Positions 29,319 through 37,223 of a DNA stretch of 64,000 nucleotides are shown here, one piece after another; positions within the stretch are counted from its first letter, which is position 1, and each line of letters starts with the position of its first letter. The DNA is from Verrucomicrobiota bacterium. Its GTDB lineage: Bacteria > Verrucomicrobiota > Verrucomicrobiia > Chthoniobacterales > UBA10450. Made by a program: the position numbers and the translations under genes. The notes beneath the pieces were generated by a model. The model had not been told where the DNA came from. It saw only the letters and a list, made by a program, of their open reading frames with translations, and searched no databases. Where the stretch lies: the NCBI GenBank assembly GCA_003218375.1, contig QHNH01000010.1:125887-189886 (forward strand). The letters run 5' to 3'.

Positions 29319-30947
29319 ATGTCGTCTCGAACTCCTATTGCTCCCCCGCCGGAGGGCTTGCGCGAACGCTGCGCCGCGATCGCCCGCGAAGAAAGCACCC
29401 TGCGCGAAGGCGGCGGCAAGGCCGGCCAGGATCGTCAGCATAAAATGGGTCGCCTGCTCGCGCGCGAACGCATCGGCCAGTTGCTCGACAAGGGGTCGCC
29501 GTTTTTCGAAGTCGAACTTTGGGCCGCTTACAAAATGTATCAGCAATGGGGAAACATCCCCGCCGCGGGCGCGGTCGCCGGCATCGGGAACATCTCCGGC
29601 GTTCCCTGCATGATCATCGCCAACGACGCGACCGTGAAAGCCGGCGCGTTTTTTCCCGCCACCGCCAAGAAGTTGATCCGCGCCCAGCGGATCGCCTTCG
29701 AATGCGCGCTGCCTGTTATCTATCTCGTCGATTCCGCCGGCGTGTTTCTCCCGATGCAGGACGAGATTTTTCCCGACGAAGACGATTTCGGCCGGATCTT
29801 CCGGAACAACTCCGTGATCTCCGCCGCGGGCCTGCCGCAGTTCGCCGCCATCATGGGAAACTGCGTCGCGGGCGGCGCGTATCTGCCGGTGCTTTGCGAT
29901 AAAATCCTGATGACCGAAGGCAGCGGTCTTTATCTCGCCGGCCCTTCACTGGTTAAAGCGGCTATCGGGCAAATCGTCGAAGCGGAGGAATTGGGCGGCG
30001 CGAAGATGCACGCCGAAATCAGCGGCACGGTTGATTTCTACGAAAAGGACGACCCGTCGTGCTTGAAACGTTTGCGTTCCCTTATCGCACTTTTGCCGGA
30101 GGCGGCGAAGGACATTCCCAAAACAAAACCGACTGCGCCGGCGCAAAAGCCGCAGGCGGTTTACGACCTGATGAGTCTCGACGGCAACAAACCGTACGAC
30201 GCGCGCGATCTTCTCGCGTCCATCATCGATGCCGACTCGCTCGATGAATACAAGGCCGACTACGGCAAGACGCTTGTCACGACCTATGCGCGGATCGCCG
30301 GCCGCCCCGTGGGAATCGTCGCGAGCCAGCGCATTCAATCGCGCACGAAAGCGGAAGGCATCCAGATGGGAGGCGTTATCTACGCCGATAGCGCCGACAA
30401 AGCCGCGCGCTTCATCCTGGATTGCAACCAGACCGGTTTGCCGATCATCTTTTTCCAGGACGTCACCGGTTTCATGGTGGGTCGCGACGCCGAACAGAGC
30501 GGGATCATCCGCAGCGGCGCGAAGCTGGTGAATGCGGTCAGCAATTCCACCGTGCCGAAAATCACGGTGGTCGTCGGCGGCTCATTCGGCGCGGGCAACT
30601 ACGCGCTCTGCGGCAAGGCCTACGATCCTCGCTTCATCCTGGCGTGGCCGACCGCGCGCTACGCCGTCATGGGCGCGGCCCAGGCGTCCGATACCATCTT
30701 CAGCGTGCTCGCCCGTGCGAGCGAGCGCGGCGACAAGAAATCTTCGCCCGAAGAACTGGAAGAATTACGCGCGACCGTGAAAGCGAATTACGAAGAGCAG
30801 ACCGACATCCGCTACGGCGCGGCGCGCGGTTGGGTAGACGCGATCATCCAGCCGCACGAAACGCGCGAGGTCCTTTCGCTCCTCCTCCAGTACGTTTCGC
30901 GTCCCACGCCGAAAGCGCGATTTCATACCGGCGTAATTCAGACTTAG
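29319..30947 (+). CDS. mccB: Acyl-CoA carboxylase, carboxyltransferase (beta) subunit, methylcrotonyl-CoA type
   Basis: This 542-aa carboxyltransferase has the two crotonase-fold halves of the family: the first with VDSAGVFLPMQDE and GNCVAGGAYLPVL, the second with QDVTGFMVG and GGSFGAGNYALCG. It moves CO2 from biotin to an acyl-CoA, most likely 3-methylcrotonyl-CoA, because HMG-CoA lyase and an enoyl-CoA hydratase follow at once. The biotin carboxylase subunit is not in the window. I prefer ATG 29319 to the TTG at 29280. Its 3' end overlaps the convergent HMG-CoA lyase gene by 4 bp. Confidence 0.9.
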   Translation: MSSRTPIAPPPEGLRERCAAIAREESTLREGGGKAGQDRQHKMGRLLARERIGQLLDKGSPFFEVELWAAYKMYQQWGNIPAAGAVAGIGNISGVPCMIIANDATVKAGAFFPATAKKLIRAQRIAFECALPVIYLVDSAGVFLPMQDEIFPDEDDFGRIFRNNSVISAAGLPQFAAIMGNCVAGGAYLPVLCDKILMTEGSGLYLAGPSLVKAAIGQIVEAEELGGAKMHAEISGTVDFYEKDDPSCLKRLRSLIALLPEAAKDIPKTKPTAPAQKPQAVYDLMSLDGNKPYDARDLLASIIDADSLDEYKADYGKTLVTTYARIAGRPVGIVASQRIQSRTKAEGIQMGGVIYADSADKAARFILDCNQTGLPIIFFQDVTGFMVGRDAEQSGIIRSGAKLVNAVSNSTVPKITVVVGGSFGAGNYALCGKAYDPRFILAWPTARYAVMGAAQASDTIFSVLARASERGDKKSSPEELEELRATVKANYEEQTDIRYGAARGWVDAIIQPHETREVLSLLLQYVSRPTPKARFHTGVIQT

Positions 30948-31807
30948 CCGTTCGCGAATTCTTCGGCGATCGCGCCGTTCATTCGCAGGACGGATGCGAA
31001 TGAATTCTCGATCGGCAATGTGACGCCTCGCTGCTCCAGCGCCCGAACGACTTCTTCCGTCGGAATATTTCCAACCAGATTATCCTGCGCGAATGGACAT
31101 CCGCCCAGTCCGCCGATCGCGGAATCGAAACGCCGGCAACCGGCATCGAAGACGGCCAAAACTTTCGCGTCCGCTCCGGCACGCGTGCTGTGCATGTGAA
31201 CTCCCACCTCGCATTCGAAGCTCTCGCGTAGGACCGCAGCCGTTACCCGATGGACCAATTCCGGCTCGGCCGCGCCCACCGTGTCGGCTAACGAAATCGC
31301 GCCAACGCCGAGGCTCGCGATCTTCGCGGCTGCTTCGACGACTCTCTCTTCGTTCCAGGGATCGTGATAAGGATTCCCGAACGCCATCGAAACGTACGCG
31401 ACCATTCCCAGCCCAGCCTCGTCCGCTATCTCCTTGATTCGTTTCAGCAGCGCCTCGTTTTCTTCCCGCGATTGGTTCTGGTTCCGCCGCAGGAACGTTT
31501 CCGAAATCGAGCAGGGATAACCGAGCGTGTTTACTTTCCCGGTCGCGATCGCGCGCGCCGCGCCTTTCTCGTTAACGACGATTCCGATGATCTCCACGCC
31601 CTCGAGCGGACCGAGTTGGGCCAGCACGTCTTCGCTGTCCGCCATCTGCGGCACCGCTTTCGGCGAAACAAAGCTGACCGCGTCGATGTGCCGGAAGCCA
31701 GCGGCGACGAGGCCGCGCAAGTATTCCACTTTGCGCTCGGTCGGAATTTTCCCCGGCAAACCCTGCCAGGCGTCCCGCGGGCATTCGATGAGCTTGACGG
31801 ATTCCAT
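30944..31807 (-). CDS. mvaB: Hydroxymethylglutaryl-CoA lyase
   Basis: This 287-aa TIM-barrel lyase splits HMG-CoA into acetyl-CoA and acetoacetate, the last step of leucine breakdown. It starts with IECPRDAWQGL (an E-C-P-R-D variant of the usual E-V-G-P-R-D motif), followed by FVSPKAVPQMAD. The metal ligands lie in HMHSTRAG, and the active-site Cys is in GLGGCPFAQ. It is convergent with the carboxylase gene and divergent from the hydratase gene. Confidence 0.93.
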   Translation of the reverse strand: MESVKLIECPRDAWQGLPGKIPTERKVEYLRGLVAAGFRHIDAVSFVSPKAVPQMADSEDVLAQLGPLEGVEIIGIVVNEKGAARAIATGKVNTLGYPCSISETFLRRNQNQSREENEALLKRIKEIADEAGLGMVAYVSMAFGNPYHDPWNEERVVEAAAKIASLGVGAISLADTVGAAEPELVHRVTAAVLRESFECEVGVHMHSTRAGADAKVLAVFDAGCRRFDSAIGGLGGCPFAQDNLVGNIPTEEVVRALEQRGVTLPIENSFASVLRMNGAIAEEFANG

Positions 31808-31932
31808 CGTGACGGATGTTACTGACAGAATAACGCTTTAGCGCAATTCGTGAATCGAGAATCGTGAATCGATTTGCTTGAATTTCGATGTAACGATGTA
31901 ACGCCTCACAATTTAACGGAGCTTCCCATCCC

Positions 31933-32694
31933 ATGCCAGTCGTTCTCGTCGAAAAGCAAACGCCACAGATCACCGTTCTCACGCTCAACCGTCCCGAGCG
32001 TCGCAATGCGCTCACCATCGAATTGATGACCGAGCTGACGGCTGCGATCGAAAGCGCCGGCACCGACCCGAAGCAACGCATCCTGATTCTGCGCGGCGCC
32101 GGGAAAGCATTCTGCACCGGTTTGGATTTGGAGGAAGCCGTCAAAGTGGACCCTCAAATCACGGCGGAGAATGTTGCGCGGACCCTGCTCGCGCTCGCTG
32201 AAACGCGGCTGGTCACGATCGCCATGGTCCACGGCGCGGCGGTCGCCGGCGGCGCGGGACTCATGTCCGCCTGCGATTTCGCCATCGCCGCCGAGCGCAC
32301 GAGATTCGGTTACCCCGAAGTGAGGCGCGGCCTCGTCGCCAGTCTTGTGATGACGTTTCTGCGACGGCAACTACGCGAACGGGATTTGCGCGAACTGCTC
32401 CTGGCTTCCGAACTTATCAGCGCCGAGCGCGCCCGAGAGATTGGTCTCGTGAATCGCGTGATCCCGGCAGACGAACTCGAAAAGGAAGCGCAAAAAATCG
32501 CCGCTGCGGTTCTGCAAGGGGCTCCGGGCGCGATCTCGAATTCCAAACGCTTGATGGAGGAGCTTTGCTCAACCTCGGTTCGTGAAGACGTCGACCTCGC
32601 GCTTCGCCATCACCTGGAAGCGCGCGAATCCGCCGAAGCCAAAGAAGGCATCGCCGCCTTCAACGAAAAGCGCCCGCCAAACTGGCTTTCATAG
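31933..32694 (+). CDS. Enoyl-CoA hydratase/isomerase family protein, probably methylglutaconyl-CoA hydratase
   Basis: This 253-aa crotonase-fold protein has LNRPERRNAL, the oxyanion-hole segment ILRGAGKAFCTGLDL and VHGAAVAGGAGLMSACDF. A catalytic Glu lies in GYPEVRRGLV. The family alone does not fix substrate; the neighbouring mccB and HMG-CoA lyase genes make 3-methylglutaconyl-CoA the best guess, which would complete the path from methylcrotonyl-CoA to acetoacetate. Confidence 0.87.
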   Translation: MPVVLVEKQTPQITVLTLNRPERRNALTIELMTELTAAIESAGTDPKQRILILRGAGKAFCTGLDLEEAVKVDPQITAENVARTLLALAETRLVTIAMVHGAAVAGGAGLMSACDFAIAAERTRFGYPEVRRGLVASLVMTFLRRQLRERDLRELLLASELISAERAREIGLVNRVIPADELEKEAQKIAAAVLQGAPGAISNSKRLMEELCSTSVREDVDLALRHHLEARESAEAKEGIAAFNEKRPPNWLS

Positions 32695-32696
32695 GT

Positions 32697-35081
32697 TCAA
32701 GGTGAACCTCGCGCACCTTCCTTGTCCTCGGCCCCGGGCAGAAAAAGGTCAAGAACCGCAAGCTGGTCCTCGTAAATATCCCGCGTGCTGGTTTCAGCGT
32801 GGCGCGGATCAAGCCGAAATGCCTCCTGGGTGAGTTCATTGTGCGCGGCGAGATTCTTGTCAGGATCGACGCCCATTCGATGCAGTGCGAGATGGTCGAG
32901 CGCCAATTGGTAGGTCACCCACGCCTGTTTTTGATCGGGGCCACTCATGTAAACGGTTCCTTTCTGCATGAACAGTTTCGCGACGTAGGTGCCTCCATTT
33001 TCCAAGATTGCTGCTCGCAGGGGATCCCGGAGTATTTGCTGCGCCTGTTCGTGATAGAAGACCGAAAGGATAGGCGCCGTGCATCGCGCAATTTCACCAA
33101 AGTCCGCTACGACGTTCAGCCGGTTAATATTCAGAAGACTGGCTCTCGAGCTTTGATCGGCGGCTTCCGCAATCAGCTTCGCCCGGTTCGCGGGATCCGA
33201 TTCCTTTACGGCGCGCATGTAGAGCGTGTAACCCAATCCGTGAAACCCCCTGTAGTCATATTCTTCCAGCAGGGCCAACTGCCGAAATAATCGCTCCATC
33301 TTTGCCAGGTCGGCGGCGTCGCGAACGGAATAATTAAACCAGCCGTACGCAAACAGAGCATCAATGTAGTCAGGCTTGCGTGAAATCGCGGCATCATAAT
33401 GCCGTTCCGCCTCCTCATATCTTCCCACCGAAGAATTCAGGTCAGCGAGATATTTTTCTACGATGTGTATCAGTTGCTCCCGCTCAGTCGCCCGCAACTT
33501 TTTCAGGTGGTTTTGAATGGAGATGCCAACGGCCGCATCCCATTCGGGAGCTTGCATCTCGAGAAATGAATCGGCTAGATATCGGCCGTTCAGCGCTCTG
33601 TAATCCGTGGTTTCCAAAGCGAGACTCCTCTCAAATTCCGATTTCGCCAGCTTGTACTGGCCTTGTTCCAAAAAACTGTAACCCACTGCGTTGTGAAAGG
33701 CCGTTTGCTCACGTTGACGCTTGATCTCCCGGTATTTATCCAGTGGCGTAACTTGAAACAGCGCCATGTAGAAAAGCGAAGCCAGGACTGACATTCCCAG
33801 TGTGATCAAGAACCAATAGTCTTTTATGGTTCTCGCGATTCGGGGCAACCACGCGCCTGTCGAAGGCAACTGCGTTTCATTTGACACCTGCTTCAACGTC
33901 GGAGTGGGACGTTCTCCTTGAGTTATCTGCGTGCCGCTGGGCGAAGGCGTTTGCGGCTCGGCCAACGGAGCAAAAAGAAAAACGGCACCAGCAAGGCATA
34001 GGAAGAGTAGCAGGGATAGCTGCGTCTCATCCTGCTCGGTGCTGGCGAAGCGGACGCCGAGGCCGATCAGGCGCACGGGCTTTCCAGTGCGGGCGAACGC
34101 TTCGTGGAGAAGGGAGCGAAATTGTTCGAGCGACGGCTGAAGGCCGGCGCGCTCGACGGTCGTGCGCGTAAAGTCGGCGAACTTTAGCTTCACGAAAATC
34201 TTGGTGATCGTCCGGGTCGATTCTTTCTGCGCGAGGTCGGCCATCAGTTCCTCGAACAACTCGGGCAGTTTCTCTTCGCATTCGGCCAGGGTCTCGAGGT
34301 CGGTGGAGAAAGTTTCTTCGTTGCTGAGTGACTTGCGTTCGCGGTCAGGTTCGACGGGACGGTCATCGATGCCGCGGCAAAGATCATAAAGCTCGATCCC
34401 GAATTTCCCGAAGTGTTCCTGGAGCGCGAAGCGCGACAGTCGCTGCATATCGCCGCAGGTGGCGATGCCCAGCTTGTCCAGCTTCTGCTCGGTCACTTCG
34501 CCAATCCCCCAGAGTTTTCGCACCGGCAACTCTTTCATGAACGCGGGCACCTTCTCCTGCTTCACTGCGACCTGGCCGTTCGGCTTTTTGAGGTCACTCG
34601 CGATTTTCGCGATCAATTTGTTAGGCCCGATGCCGGCGGACGCGGTCAGTTTCGTTTTGCGAAAGATCAGGCCGCGGATGACCTGCGCGAGCGGGGCGGG
34701 CGCGCCGGGATGATCGGTCACGTCGAGATAAGCTTCATCGAGGGAGAGTGGTTCGACGAGCGGGGTGAACCGGAACAGGATCTCGCGGATGACAGCAGCC
34801 TCTTTCCGGTAAACATCGAAGCGGGTCGGAAGAATGATGAGGTTCGGGCAGCGTTGGAGCGCCATGAAGGTCGGCATGGCCGAGCGGACGCCGAACTTGC
34901 GCGCTTCGTAATTGCAGGTCGTCAGGACCCCGCGCCGGTCTCGCGCGCCGCCCACGCCGACCGGCTTGCCTTTCAACGATGGCTGGTCGCGCACTTCGAT
35001 CGCCGCGTAAAAGCAATCCATGTCGAGATGGATGATGGAGCGCGCTCTGTTGCCGGATCCCACGAGAACAATTTGCTTCAA
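32697..35081 (-). CDS. dinB: DNA polymerase IV (DinB) fused in frame to a membrane-anchored TPR protein
   Basis: Residues 1 to about 357 are a complete Y-family polymerase: HLDMDCFYAAIEVRD, SLDEAYLDVT with the catalytic acids, and a C-terminal QLSL that matches the start of a clamp-binding QLSLF motif. Instead of stopping, the frame runs on into a hydrophobic LLFLCLAGAVFLFAP, a Pro/Thr-rich linker, a second helix (WFLITLGMSVLASLFYMALF) and about 300 residues of TPR-like helices. Normal DinB ends at the clamp motif. The likeliest history is loss of the dinB stop, the spacer and the next gene's start (junction near 34010). A real fusion would tether a lesion-bypass polymerase to the membrane, which I consider unlikely to be adaptive. 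Confidence 0.88.
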   Translation of the reverse strand: MKQIVLVGSGNRARSIIHLDMDCFYAAIEVRDQPSLKGKPVGVGGARDRRGVLTTCNYEARKFGVRSAMPTFMALQRCPNLIILPTRFDVYRKEAAVIREILFRFTPLVEPLSLDEAYLDVTDHPGAPAPLAQVIRGLIFRKTKLTASAGIGPNKLIAKIASDLKKPNGQVAVKQEKVPAFMKELPVRKLWGIGEVTEQKLDKLGIATCGDMQRLSRFALQEHFGKFGIELYDLCRGIDDRPVEPDRERKSLSNEETFSTDLETLAECEEKLPELFEELMADLAQKESTRTITKIFVKLKFADFTRTTVERAGLQPSLEQFRSLLHEAFARTGKPVRLIGLGVRFASTEQDETQLSLLLFLCLAGAVFLFAPLAEPQTPSPSGTQITQGERPTPTLKQVSNETQLPSTGAWLPRIARTIKDYWFLITLGMSVLASLFYMALFQVTPLDKYREIKRQREQTAFHNAVGYSFLEQGQYKLAKSEFERSLALETTDYRALNGRYLADSFLEMQAPEWDAAVGISIQNHLKKLRATEREQLIHIVEKYLADLNSSVGRYEEAERHYDAAISRKPDYIDALFAYGWFNYSVRDAADLAKMERLFRQLALLEEYDYRGFHGLGYTLYMRAVKESDPANRAKLIAEAADQSSRASLLNINRLNVVADFGEIARCTAPILSVFYHEQAQQILRDPLRAAILENGGTYVAKLFMQKGTVYMSGPDQKQAWVTYQLALDHLALHRMGVDPDKNLAAHNELTQEAFRLDPRHAETSTRDIYEDQLAVLDLFLPGAEDKEGARGSP

Positions 35082-35101
35082 GGAGCGGCGCTTTCCAAAC
35101 C

Positions 35102-35191
35102 AGGTAGGGACGCTTTTCCGAAGCGTCCGACTTATTCAGATTGCGGGCGTCTCACAGAATAGTCGGATGCCTCGGAAAGGCGTCCCTACCT
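35102..35191. repeat. AGGTAGGGACG...CGTCCCTACCT inverted-repeat element
   Basis: Ends are inverted copies: AGGTAGGGACGCTTTTCCG at left and CGGAAAGGCGTCCCTACCT at right, with inner CGTCCGAC. It lies between dinB and the divergent UPF0173 gene. A second copy of the same type is at 56.55-56.65 kb. Confidence 0.85.
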
Positions 35192-35240
35192 GACGCGATC
35201 GATTCCTTGAAAAAATTCCCGCGTCGCCTGATGTATCGGG

Positions 35241-35921
35241 ATGAAATTCACTTACTACGGCCACGCCTGTTTCGCTGTCCAGGCTGGGGGCAAGAATCTT
35301 CTCTTCGATCCTTTCATCTCGCCGAATCCGCTCGCCCGTAAGATCGAGATCAAGAACGTCGCAGCCGATTTCATCCTGGTTTCGCATGGCCATGGCGATC
35401 ACATCGCAGACCTGGTGGACATCGCGAATCGGACCGGGGCGACGGTGATCGCCCCGTTCGAAGTGGGGAGCTGGTTCGAAGGAAAAGGCGTGAAGAACGT
35501 CCAGTCAATGAACCACGGTGGCGCCGCTAAAATGGATTTCGGCCGGGTGAAACTCACCAGCGCCATTCACAGCAGCTCGATGCCGGACGGTTCCTACGGC
35601 GGCAACCCATGCGGATTCGTGGTCGAAAGCGCTGATGGAAATTTCTACTATTCAGGCGACACGGCACTGACCTTCGACATGAAGCTCGTGGGCGAGGGAA
35701 CGAAGCTCCGCTTCGCGGTTTTCCCGATCGGCGATTTCTTCACGATGGGGATCGATGACGCCTTGCGCGCCGCCGAATTCGCCGCGGCGAACAAATTCGT
35801 CGGCGTCCACTACGACACCTTTCCGCCGATCAAGCTCGATCGCGCTGGGGCGATGAAAGCGGCCCGCGCGGCCGGCAAAGAATTGCTACTGCCGGCTATC
35901 GGCGAGACGCTCGATATCTGA
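35241..35921 (+). CDS. UPF0173 metal-dependent hydrolase (metallo-beta-lactamase fold)
   Basis: This 226-aa protein has the family start KFTYYGHACFAV, the metal-binding VSHGHGDHIAD and DTALTFDMKL, with a further His in FVGVHYDTFP. UPF0173 proteins are soluble hydrolases of unknown physiological substrate. Length and motif order are typical. It stands alone, with a terminator-like structure belonging to the convergent Spy-like gene just downstream. Confidence 0.9.
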   Translation: MKFTYYGHACFAVQAGGKNLLFDPFISPNPLARKIEIKNVAADFILVSHGHGDHIADLVDIANRTGATVIAPFEVGSWFEGKGVKNVQSMNHGGAAKMDFGRVKLTSAIHSSSMPDGSYGGNPCGFVVESADGNFYYSGDTALTFDMKLVGEGTKLRFAVFPIGDFFTMGIDDALRAAEFAAANKFVGVHYDTFPPIKLDRAGAMKAARAAGKELLLPAIGETLDI

Positions 35922-35938
35922 CGAGAACCGCTTCGCTC

Positions 35939-35983
35939 CGAAAAAAAAGAAGAAGCGGCGGCGACCTCATCGGCCACCGCCGC
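35939..35983 (-). terminator. Rho-independent terminator for the Spy-like gene
   Basis: On the minus strand a GC-rich stem (GCGGCGG paired with CCGCCGC, 35955-35961 with 35977-35983) is followed by a U-rich run, seen on the plus strand as A8 at 35941-35948. It lies just after the minus-strand Spy-like stop. The stem could also act for the UPF0173 gene, but no T-run follows on that strand. Confidence 0.6.
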
Positions 35984-36007
35984 TCGTTCCGTCAACCCAA
36001 TTGTTAG

Positions 36008-36406
36008 TTATTGCTTCTTCATCGCGTCGCGCATTTCCTCGCGCGCTTTGCGCATGTCTTCGCGCGCTTTTTTCAGCGCGTCGAATTTCTGCTGCTGCGC
36101 TGGCGTCAGGATCGGTCGGATCTGCGTCATCGCGTTCTCGCGAATAGCCATGATCTTTTGTTTCGCTTCCTGGCGGGCCGCCATGACTTGTGGCTTCGCC
36201 TGGTCGAAGATCGGCTGGATCTTCGCCCGCTGCTCCGGAGTGAGGTCCAGCGCTTTGGTTAAATGTTCCATCGGGTTTCCCCGCTTGTGTTGCCAGCGGT
36301 TAGGCCGGTCATTGTTGTTCGCCGCGGGATCCTGCGCCTGGCCGATGGTTACGGTGGCGAACAAGGCAACGCACGCAGCGCTCAGTGTGATCAATCTTGA
36401 TTTCAT
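36008..36406 (-). CDS. Spy/CpxP-like periplasmic LTXXQ protein
   Basis: From ATG 36406 this is a 132-aa secreted protein with a signal peptide ending near IGQAQD and two LTxxQ-type motifs (LDLTPEQRAKI and ILTPAQQQKF) in a helical, strongly basic mature part. Spy/CpxP proteins act as periplasmic chaperones or stress sensors. A purine-rich stretch (AAAGAGAAAAAG) precedes this ATG, which favours it over the TTG at 36469 used in the track. Confidence 0.85.
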   Translation of the reverse strand: MKSRLITLSAACVALFATVTIGQAQDPAANNNDRPNRWQHKRGNPMEHLTKALDLTPEQRAKIQPIFDQAKPQVMAARQEAKQKIMAIRENAMTQIRPILTPAQQQKFDALKKAREDMRKAREEMRDAMKKQ

Positions 36407-36521
36407 CTTTTTCTCTTTTCTTCTTTCATCAGGCGCCGCGTTCTTCACCAACGCCTTGTGGAAGTGCAAACCCGGCGACGCGGGGGAAGTTGCGGTTGGT
36501 TCGGAAAAAATTCTGAGGAAA

Positions 36522-37052
36522 CTATGACTTTGGCTTGGGCGGCGGCAGCTCGAGGCGTGCTTTGATCACTTGCGTTCCGTCGCTCAGCTCGATGTTTCCA
36601 TCGGAGATTTTCAATATGCGCAAAGAGACGGCAACGGAAGCCGTCGGCGTATGGATCGTGATCTCTTCGCCTTCGCCGAGGAGCCGGCCGTTGATGATCG
36701 CCAGCCGCGGATGGCCCAGGGAGATCGCGCTGACATGGATCAGGTCGGCGCTGATTTTGATGACGATCGGCTCGGGCGGAGAAATGCTGTGAGTCGACAC
36801 GGCCAGGAGATGGCGTTCCTCTTCCGCGTGCTGCAAGGCCGCTTGTCTCCGGACATAGAGGACGCTGATCGTGCAAAGCAGGACCGCACCCAGGATGATT
36901 CCAACAAAGATGGCGCGCCCATTGCCGGAAAAAAGCGAGACGCTTTTCAGCCGCGACCTCATGCTGACGCGTTCGGGCGGACGCACCCGCAGCTCGGGCA
37001 CGACTGTGCTGAGTAGCCGGGGTGCGGCCGTCTTCTGGGAGATCAAGCGCAT
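36522..37052 (-). CDS. Membrane-anchored periplasmic protein, weakly GspB-like
   Basis: This 176-aa protein has one transmembrane helix (about residues 50-68, FVGIILGAVLLCTISVLYV) and a periplasmic domain with HPRLAIINGRLLGEGEEI, a phrase reminiscent of the INGR-containing C-terminal domain of type II secretion accessory proteins (GspB/MshK type). No other secretion gene is nearby, so the match is only suggestive. It ends in a Pro/Lys tail. Confidence 0.55.
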   Translation of the reverse strand: MRLISQKTAAPRLLSTVVPELRVRPPERVSMRSRLKSVSLFSGNGRAIFVGIILGAVLLCTISVLYVRRQAALQHAEEERHLLAVSTHSISPPEPIVIKISADLIHVSAISLGHPRLAIINGRLLGEGEEITIHTPTASVAVSLRILKISDGNIELSDGTQVIKARLELPPPKPKS

Positions 37053-37223
37053 GGCTTTGCTAAAGCATCGGCTATTCCAAACTTAACGAATCGTAAGAGC
37101 GGCGCCCGTTTGTTAGGTCGGCCGGGGCGGGTTCGATCACGAGCGGGAGCACGAGGACGATTACGATGAGGCAGGCGGATAAAGGATTGACCGCGGGAGG
37201 GGAGCACAGGCAACACTCTGGGA

